Shown piece after piece: positions 58,785 to 64,000 of a stretch of 64,000 nt of DNA. The notes under the pieces are model-generated. The model saw only the letters and a list, made by a program, of their open reading frames with translations. It had not been told where the DNA came from and made no database searches. Source of the DNA: Streptomyces malachitofuscus (lineage in GTDB: Bacteria; Actinomycetota; Actinomycetes; Streptomycetales; Streptomycetaceae); assembly GCF_014650055.1 (NCBI RefSeq), contig NZ_BMUF01000005.1, positions 247,330 to 311,329 of the forward strand, read 5' to 3'. Position 1 is the stretch's first letter. Each line of letters starts with the position of its first letter. Both the position numbers and the translations under genes were made by a program.

Positions 58785-58798
58785 TGAACAAGCGTTTA
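58785..58798 (+). promoter_or_regulatory. TetR-type operator before the TetR-ABC operon
   Basis: TGAACAAGCGTTTA is an imperfect dyad built on AAC-N4-GTT. It ends 3 bases before the TetR ATG, so a bound repressor would block transcription or initiation. Confidence 0.5.
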
Positions 58799-58800
58799 GC

Positions 58801-59454
58801 ATGCTGTACATGCGTTCAATCCAGGACGACCGGACCACCCGGGCCGTCATCCGCGACGAGGCACTGCGACTGTTCGCCGAGCGGGGGCCGGAGTCGGTGA
58901 CCGTGCGGCAGATCGCCGGGGCGGCCGGTGTGTCGGCCGGCCTCGTGGTGCACCACTTCGGGTCGAAGGACGGCCTGCGGCAGGAGGTCGACCGGCACGT
59001 CCTGGCCGTGTTCGCGGCCATGCTCGGCGAACTGACCGACGAGGGCGGCGAGAAGCTGCTCGATCCGGGTGCCGGCGCCACCTCCCTCAGCGAGGTGTTC
59101 GCCCGGCACCTGCCGGCCGACTCGCCCCTGCCCGGCTATCTGCGGCGGCTGCTGCTCAGCGGATCCGAGACCGGCCGGGTGCTTTTCCGGCGGCTGTTCG
59201 AGCTGAGCCGCCGGACGCTCGACGAACTGACGGCGGCCGGACTGGCCGCCCCGGGCCGGGACCCGGCCGTCCGCACGGCCGTGCTGCTCGCCAACGACCT
59301 GGCGGTCTTCCTGCTGCGCGACCATCTCGCCGACGCCCTGGGGACCGACCCGCTGTCCGCCGACGGCATGGCCCGCTGGGCCCCGGAGATGCTGAGCATC
59401 TACGCGGGCGGGCTGAACGCGACGCCGCGAGGAGAGGCGCCCCCGACGATCTAG
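58801..59454 (+). CDS. TetR family transcriptional regulator
   Basis: The protein has 217 residues; ATG 58810 is an alternative start. The helix-turn-helix is VTVRQIAGAAGVSAGLVVHHFGSKDGLR at about residues 33-60. The C-terminal region (LPGYLRRLLLSGSETGRVLFRRLFELSRRTLDEL) resembles the TetR_C domains that accompany ABC-type transporters. It begins an operon with an ATP-binding protein 11 bases after its stop and a permease overlapping that gene, so it most likely controls the exporter's expression. A dyad is visible just upstream. Confidence 0.92.
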   Translation: MLYMRSIQDDRTTRAVIRDEALRLFAERGPESVTVRQIAGAAGVSAGLVVHHFGSKDGLRQEVDRHVLAVFAAMLGELTDEGGEKLLDPGAGATSLSEVFARHLPADSPLPGYLRRLLLSGSETGRVLFRRLFELSRRTLDELTAAGLAAPGRDPAVRTAVLLANDLAVFLLRDHLADALGTDPLSADGMARWAPEMLSIYAGGLNATPRGEAPPTI

Positions 59455-59465
59455 GGAGAGTGTGC

Positions 59466-60134
59466 ATGCCGCCCGGAACCGTACTCGCACCACCCGCGCT
59501 CGAGGCGCGTGATCTGCACAAGTCCTACGGCACCCATCAGGTCCTGCGGGGTGTCGACCTCACCGTGGCGCCCGGCCGGCTCGTCGCCGTGGTGGGCGAG
59601 AACGGCGCCGGGAAGTCGACCCTGCTCAAGTCGCTGGCGGGGGTCCTCGCCGCGGACCGGGGCGAGGTGATCCTGCACGGCACGCTCGGACACTGCCCCC
59701 AGGAGCCGATCCTGAACGGCAGCCTGACGGTGGAACAGCATCTGCGCTACTTCGCCGCGGCCCAGCGGCTGCCCGGTCCCGAGCGCGGTCTCGAACTGGT
59801 CCGGCGGCTGGGCTTCGAGCGCTACCTGCGAACCGTGACCGGGGAGCTGTCCGGCGGCACCCGGCAGAAGCTCAATCTCACCCTGGCCCTGCTGCACGAC
59901 CCGGACGTCCTGCTGCTGGACGAGCCCTACCAGGGGTTCGACTGGGAGACGTATCTGCGCTTCTGGGAACTGGCCGAGGAGCTGCGCTCACGGGGCAAGG
60001 CGATCGTCGTCATCACCCATCTCGTCTTCGAGCAGGAGCGCTTCGACCTCCTGGCCGACCTCGTCGACGGGCGGCTCGTCACCCGGACGACCACGGCGAC
60101 GAGCACGGAGGAGGCGCACCGTGCGGACGTCTGA
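59466..60134 (+). CDS. ABC transporter ATP-binding protein
   Basis: The protein has 222 residues. The motifs are complete: Walker A GENGAGKSTLL, the Q-loop in HCPQEPIL, signature LSGGTRQKL, Walker B VLLLDEP with catalytic position YQGFD, and the switch His in VVITHLVF. ATG 59466 has GGGAG 8 bases upstream; an in-frame GTG lies two codons earlier. It powers the membrane protein encoded next, which overlaps it by 14 bases. It is probably part of an exporter for a toxic or signalling compound controlled by the TetR regulator. Confidence 0.95.
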   Translation: MPPGTVLAPPALEARDLHKSYGTHQVLRGVDLTVAPGRLVAVVGENGAGKSTLLKSLAGVLAADRGEVILHGTLGHCPQEPILNGSLTVEQHLRYFAAAQRLPGPERGLELVRRLGFERYLRTVTGELSGGTRQKLNLTLALLHDPDVLLLDEPYQGFDWETYLRFWELAEELRSRGKAIVVITHLVFEQERFDLLADLVDGRLVTRTTTATSTEEAHRADV

Positions 60135-60918
60135 CACCCGCCGGCCGCCGGTGGCGTACCGGCAGTTCCCCACCGCCCTGCGCTTCTCGGTGCGCGATCA
60201 GACCCGCAACCGGCTCGCCGGACTGCTGCTGGTTCTGTTCGTGCCCACCTGGTACCTGGTGATGGACGCGCTGGCCGGGGGCGAGGTGCTGGAGTTCAAG
60301 CTGTTCGCGACCGGGGACGTGCTGCGCGTCGACGGCGGCCGGCTCACACTGATCACCGCCGGGCTCAACTGCGTCACGATGATCGCCGGCTTCGTGGTCT
60401 TCGACGCCGTGCGCAAGGCGCTGGCCTTCGACCGGCGGCTGGTGTTCGCGGGCTACGGACAGGCCACGCTCATCGGCGCCAAGACGCTGGCCGTGGTGGT
60501 CGTGGCCACCGCGATCGCCCTCTACACCGCGCTGGCGGTGTTGTTCTTCTGGCGCCCCTCGGCGGGCGGCTGGTGCGCCGTGCTCGCCGGTTTCACGGTC
60601 ATCGCGCTCACCTACGGCGCGCTCGGTCTGCTGCTCGGGGTGGTGGTCAAGCGCGATCTGGAGGGCTTCTTCCTCATCATCATGGGCGGGCTGATGGACA
60701 CGTTCCTGCAGAACCCGCTGGGCAACCCCCTGGCCAACGAGCCCGCGCTGCAGTGGTTCCCCTCCTTCGGCCCCATGCAGTTCGCCGCGGGCGGCGCCTT
60801 CGGGGGCACCGCCCTGTGGGGGCATCTCGCGCTGGGGCTGCTGTGGGCGGCCGCGTTCAGTGCGGTGGGACTGGCCGTGTTCTGGATCAGGACCCGCAGC
60901 CGGAACCGCGCGCGGTGA
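60121..60918 (+). CDS. ABC transporter permease
   Basis: The protein has 265 residues. Six hydrophobic segments are visible (about residues 32-50, 76-95, 115-140, 145-170, 180-200 and 232-252). The layout, with a long extracytoplasmic loop between helices 1 and 2, fits ABC-2-type permeases that carry two six-helix halves as a homodimer. The GTG start overlaps the ATPase gene by 14 bases, so translation is coupled. The substrate is unknown. Confidence 0.9.
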   Translation: MRTSDTRRPPVAYRQFPTALRFSVRDQTRNRLAGLLLVLFVPTWYLVMDALAGGEVLEFKLFATGDVLRVDGGRLTLITAGLNCVTMIAGFVVFDAVRKALAFDRRLVFAGYGQATLIGAKTLAVVVVATAIALYTALAVLFFWRPSAGGWCAVLAGFTVIALTYGALGLLLGVVVKRDLEGFFLIIMGGLMDTFLQNPLGNPLANEPALQWFPSFGPMQFAAGGAFGGTALWGHLALGLLWAAAFSAVGLAVFWIRTRSRNRAR

Positions 60919-60937
60919 CCTGCCGGAAGGGCCGGGC

Positions 60938-60968
60938 TTGACCCTCGACCTTGTCGAGGGATCAGGGT
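60938..60968 (+). promoter_or_regulatory. MerR-type promoter with 19-bp spacer
   Basis: TTGACC (60938-60943) and CAGGGT (60963-60968) are separated by exactly 19 bases, the over-long spacer of MerR-activated promoters. A perfect dyad CCCTCGAC-CTT-GTCGAGGG (60942-60960) fills it. The MerR gene begins directly downstream, so autoregulation is expected. Confidence 0.88.
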
Positions 60969-60987
60969 TGCGGGTGTGGAGAGCGAG

Positions 60988-62067
60988 ATGCGCAGCATTG
61001 GTGAGATGGCCCGGGACAGCGGGCTGGGCGTGAGCGCCCTGCGGTTCTACGACCGCGCCGGTGTGCTGGTCCCCGACCGCGTGGACCCGGTCAGCGGCTA
61101 CCGCTGGTACGGCCCCGGACAGCTGGACGAGGCACGGCTGCTGGCCCGGTTGCGCCGGGCCGGCATGCCGCTGGCGGACGTCCGGCTGGTGCTGGCCGGC
61201 TGGACGGGCGCCGACACCGGTCTCGTACGGCGGCTGCTCGAGGCCCATCTGCGCCGTCTGGAACAGGGGCTGACCGACGCCCGCGACGCGTTCTCCGCAC
61301 TCCGAGCCCTACTGGACCACAGGGAGAACCCCATGACCCCGCTCCGCACCGACACACCCGCCCGGCTGTCCCTCTCCGGCCCCCATCTGGCCTCCGCACT
61401 GGACGCGGTCCGGTTCGCGGCCGGCACCGACCCGGAGCTGCCGATGCTCGGCGGCATCCACCTCGACATCGAGGACGATGCCCTGCACGTCGTGGCCACC
61501 GACCGGTACCGGTTGGCCGTGGCGCGCGCCGGCGCCCGCGGCCACGACGGGCCCCGGGTGCAGGCGACCGTGCCCCTCCCCCTCGCCGACGCGATGCGGG
61601 CGCTGCTGAACGGCGAGGACGACGTGCGGCTCACCGTGGACGGTGACCGCGTGACCCTGGAGACCGGGAACCGGCAGACGGCCGGCCAGTGCCTCGGCCA
61701 CGACTTCCCCGACTACCGGCGCCTGGTCCGGCTCCCGGAGGGGCGGCGCGCCGTCGTGGAGGTGACGGCCTTCGAGACGGCGGTGCGCACGGGCCCCGTC
61801 CGCGCCCACGACGGCCAGGACGCCGTGTGCCGCGAACTCACCGTGCTGGACGTGTCGGAGGACGGGTCGGTCACGGTGGCCGGTGACGGCGCCGAGGGTG
61901 CCGGCCTCGTCGCCGTCAACCGCGCGTTCCTGCTGGACGCCCTCGCCGCGGGGGCCGGTGACCGGCTGGTCCTGGAGTTCGGCGCCCCCACGGCGCCCCT
62001 GGCCATCCGCCGCCCGGACGACGAGCACACGTTCTCGCTGCTGATGCCGGTGCGGCTGGAGAACTGA
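60988..62067 (+). CDS. MerR-family regulator fused to a DNA sliding-clamp (DnaN)-like domain
   Basis: The protein has 359 residues. The N-terminal 105 are a MerR winged helix (RSIGEMARDSGLGVSALRFY, then VDPVSGYRWYGPGQLDEARLLARLRRAGMPL) with a helical dimerisation region. From about residue 120 the sequence matches DnaN domains 2 and 3: ALDAVRFAAGTDPELPMLGG, ALHVVATDRYRLAVAR, LLNGEDDVRLTVDGD, GLVAVNRAFLLDALAAGA and the C-terminal FSLLMPVRL, which is the classic clamp ending. A clamp fold used as a regulator's effector domain is very unusual. ATG 60988 has GGAGAG upstream; an in-frame GTG at 60976 at the predicted transcript start is an alternative. Confidence 0.88.
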   Translation: MRSIGEMARDSGLGVSALRFYDRAGVLVPDRVDPVSGYRWYGPGQLDEARLLARLRRAGMPLADVRLVLAGWTGADTGLVRRLLEAHLRRLEQGLTDARDAFSALRALLDHRENPMTPLRTDTPARLSLSGPHLASALDAVRFAAGTDPELPMLGGIHLDIEDDALHVVATDRYRLAVARAGARGHDGPRVQATVPLPLADAMRALLNGEDDVRLTVDGDRVTLETGNRQTAGQCLGHDFPDYRRLVRLPEGRRAVVEVTAFETAVRTGPVRAHDGQDAVCRELTVLDVSEDGSVTVAGDGAEGAGLVAVNRAFLLDALAAGAGDRLVLEFGAPTAPLAIRRPDDEHTFSLLMPVRLEN

Positions 62068-62093
62068 GGCCTGTCGAGGCGGGCGGCGGGACG

Positions 62094-63341
62094 TCAGCGT
62101 TCGAGGCCGCTGTCCTCCACCGGTTCCAGCGTCTCCGCGGCCGGCGTCGTGTTCTGTGCGGGCACGGCGTCGGCCGCCGCCGTGCGGCTGCGCGTCAGGC
62201 GCAGCGCGATGGGCTCGGTGAAACGGGCCGTGAGCGGACCGAGGACGACCAGGACCAGGACGTACGCCGTGGCCAGCGGGCCGAGGTCCGGCTCGACACC
62301 GGCGGTGACCGCGAGTCCGGCGATGACGATGGAGAACTCGCCGCGGGCGACCAGAGTGCCGCCCGCGCGCCAGCGGCCCTTGGGGGAGATCCCGGCCCGG
62401 CGGGCCGCCCAGTAGCCGGTGGCGATCTTCGTCAGCGCGGTGACGACGGCGAGTCCGAGAGCGGGAAGGATCACCGGCGGGATCGACTGGGGATCGGTGT
62501 GCAGGCCGAAGAAGACGAAGAAGACCGCGGCGAACAGGTCCCGCAGCGGCGCCAGCAGGTTGTGCGCGCCCTCGGCGACCTCCCCGGACAGGGCGATGCC
62601 CACCAGGAACGCGCCCACCGCCGCCGACACCTGCAGCTGCTGGGCGAGTCCCGCGACCAGCAGGGTGAGGCCCAGCACGACCAGCAGCAGCTTCTCCGGG
62701 TCGTCGCTGGAGACGAAGCGGGAGATCACCCGGCCGTAGCGGACGGCGGCGAACAGCACGAGACCGGCGACGCCCAGCGCGATGGCCAGGGTGACGCTGC
62801 CCGTGGCGAGGCTCACACCGGCCAGCAGGGCGGTGATGATCGGCAGGTAGACGGCCATCGCCAGGTCCTCGAGCACCAGGATGCTGAGGATGACCGGGGT
62901 CTCCCGGTTGCCGAGCCGTCCGAGGTCTCCGAGCACTTTCGCGATGACGCCGGAGGAGGAGATCCAGGTGACGCCGGCCAGGACCACGGCGGCGACCGGG
63001 CCCCAGCCGAGGAGCAGGGCCAGGGCGGCGCCGGGCAGGGCGTTCAGCACCATGTCCACGAGACCGGCCGGGTACTGCGTCTTGAGGTTGGAGACGAGGT
63101 CGCTGGCCGTGTACTCCAGGCCGAGCATCAGCAGCAGGAGGATCACGCCGATCTCGGCACCGATCGCGACGAACTCCTCGCTCGCGCCGAGCGGCAGCAG
63201 TCCTCCCTCGCCGAATGCGAGGCCGGCCAGCAGGTAGAGGGGGATCGGGGAGAACTGCAGGCGTCCGGCGAGACGTCCCAGCAGGCCGAGCCCGAGGATG
63301 ATCGCGCCGAATTCGATCAGGAAGATCGCGGAAGAGTGCAC
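62094..63341 (-). CDS. CPA2-type cation:proton antiporter
   Basis: The protein has 415 residues with about 12 hydrophobic segments. It has the CPA2 core: PLYLLAGLAFGEGGLLPLG, LLMLGLEYTASDL, VTWISSSGVIAKVLGDLG, LVLEDLAMAVYLPI (the conserved acidic pair region), VGAFLVGIALSG and VFFVFFGLHTDP. It exchanges K+ or Na+ for protons at the cytoplasmic membrane. The start is GTG at 63341. The upstream regulatory-subunit gene ends only four bases before it, as in KhtTU-type systems. The C-terminal tail is acidic and hydrophilic. Confidence 0.93.
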   Translation of the reverse strand: MHSSAIFLIEFGAIILGLGLLGRLAGRLQFSPIPLYLLAGLAFGEGGLLPLGASEEFVAIGAEIGVILLLLMLGLEYTASDLVSNLKTQYPAGLVDMVLNALPGAALALLLGWGPVAAVVLAGVTWISSSGVIAKVLGDLGRLGNRETPVILSILVLEDLAMAVYLPIITALLAGVSLATGSVTLAIALGVAGLVLFAAVRYGRVISRFVSSDDPEKLLLVVLGLTLLVAGLAQQLQVSAAVGAFLVGIALSGEVAEGAHNLLAPLRDLFAAVFFVFFGLHTDPQSIPPVILPALGLAVVTALTKIATGYWAARRAGISPKGRWRAGGTLVARGEFSIVIAGLAVTAGVEPDLGPLATAYVLVLVVLGPLTARFTEPIALRLTRSRTAAADAVPAQNTTPAAETLEPVEDSGLER

Positions 63342-63345
63342 GCGC

Positions 63346-63816
63346 TCACTCCCGCCCGAGAATCTCGGCGGCGGCCTCGATGCCCTCGCGGGTGCCGATC
63401 ACGATCAGGGTGTCCCCGCCGGCCAGCCGGAAGTCCGGCGCGGGCGAAGGGATCGCCTCGGCGCGCCGCAGCACGGCCACGATCGACGCCCCGGTGTCGG
63501 TGCGCATGCGGGTCTCGCCCAGCAGCCGGCCGTTCCAGTGGGAGACGGAGGACAGTTCGATACGCTCGGCGACCAGCCCCAGGTCGGTGGTGTGCAGCAG
63601 GTTGGGGCTGTGGTGGGCGGGCATCAGGGCGTCGATGAGCGCGGCCGACTCGGCGACCGTCAGACGCAGCGACCGGGCGCAGGCGTCCGGGTCGTCGGAG
63701 CGGTAGACGTTGACCGTGCGGGCACCGTCGCGGTGCGCGATCACGGACAGGTGCTCGTGCTCACGCGTGGTGAGGTCGTATTTCACGCCGATGCCCGGCA
63801 GCGGCGTCGCGCTCAT
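63346..63816 (-). CDS. TrkA-C (RCK-C) domain regulatory subunit, KhtT-like
   Basis: The protein has 156 residues from ATG 63816. The N-terminal half (TPLPGIGVKYDLTTREHEHLSVIAHRDGARTVNVY) matches KhtT-like subunits. The C-terminal half is a TrkA-C domain: ERIELSSVSHWNGRLLGETRMRTDTGASIVAVLRRAEAIPSPAPDFRLAGGDTLIVIGTREGIE. It is cytoplasmic and gates the antiporter encoded four bases downstream in response to a nucleotide or pH. KhtT homologues can bind c-di-AMP, but no proof exists here. No clear ribosome site precedes the ATG. Confidence 0.9.
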   Translation of the reverse strand: MSATPLPGIGVKYDLTTREHEHLSVIAHRDGARTVNVYRSDDPDACARSLRLTVAESAALIDALMPAHHSPNLLHTTDLGLVAERIELSSVSHWNGRLLGETRMRTDTGASIVAVLRRAEAIPSPAPDFRLAGGDTLIVIGTREGIEAAAEILGRE

Positions 63817-64000
63817 CCGTGGAGCAGGCACAGCCCGTCCCCTTCCAGATTCTTCTGATGTCGTCGGTCGGGGGGTGCCCGGCCGGTCGTCGCACGACGA
63901 TGGTGGTTCACCCCCAGGGCGCAATGGTGCCATCCCGCCAATCGGCCGGAACATGGGTGTCGTCACGGATGGACACGGCCCCGAGCGGGGGAAAGGATGC

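Noticed and set aside
62499..63638. Open frame on the plus strand opposite the antiporter genes
   Set aside because: It is Gln/Asp/Arg-rich and antisense to a clear membrane protein.

Overview
The window is a high-GC actinobacterial chromosome segment, almost certainly from Streptomyces. Third codon positions are nearly all G or C, GTG starts are common, and several families are ones I know mainly from Streptomyces (DUF6332, DUF6214, DUF6421, DUF6986, DUF5997). I found about 65 protein genes and no rRNA, tRNA, CRISPR array, transposase or phage module. There is no large biosynthetic cluster. The content is core or near-core: regulators paired with enzymes or transporters, housekeeping flavoproteins and small operons. 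From memory, and unchecked, the order etfAB ... threonine aldolase ... pectate lyase ... ung resembles the SCO1080-SCO1115 part of S. coelicolor.

Layout. 1-4.8 kb: end of an MFS exporter, a DUF6332 gene, a two-component system, and a TetR regulator divergent from a DUF385 (F420-type) enzyme. The gap between those last two is filled by a striking array of about 15 operator-like dyads with a 19-bp period. 4.8-9.2 kb: geranylgeranyl-reductase-type flavoprotein, M20 dipeptidase, P-loop/Nudix fusion, small secreted protein. 9.2-14.8 kb: ROK kinase divergent from a LacI regulator, a GGCT-like protein, a membrane Ser/Thr kinase, and a DUF2975-XRE pair with a perfect operator. 14.8-22.7 kb: DUF6986 aldolase, secreted nuclease-fold protein, etfB-etfA, flavin reductase, thioredoxin, acyltransferase, and a transglutaminase-B3/B4 operon with an apparently leaderless promoter. 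22.7-29.9 kb: DUF6421-SDR-threonine aldolase operon, GDPD, acetyltransferases, VOC proteins. 29.8-37.9 kb: FUSC-MarR operon, DUF5134, M56 peptidase, PAP2, TetR, and an LVIVD protein divergent from a DUF305 lipoprotein. 37.9-47.3 kb: DUF6214, adrenodoxin-reductase-type FNR, ArsR divergent from an OYE, pectate lyase, PaaX divergent from an AidB-like acyl-CoA dehydrogenase, HEAT-repeat protein. 47.4-57.7 kb: beta-propeller, ung, BadF-type kinase, CbiX-like protein, lactonase, second FUSC protein divergent from Lrp/AsnC, HAD, DUF4142, and a LysR-effector-domain protein divergent from DUF5997. 57.9-64 kb: hypotheticals, TetR-ABC operon, a MerR-DNA sliding-clamp-like fusion behind a textbook 19-bp-spacer MerR promoter, and a CPA2 antiporter with its TrkA-C subunit.

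The dominant theme is local autoregulation. TetR, LacI, XRE, MarR, ArsR, PaaX, AsnC and MerR genes each lie next to, or divergent from, their likely target, with visible dyads in the promoter. The two most unusual items are the operator array at 3924-4229 and the MerR/beta-clamp fusion at 60988-62067. All family calls come from reading the sequence; no database search was run.
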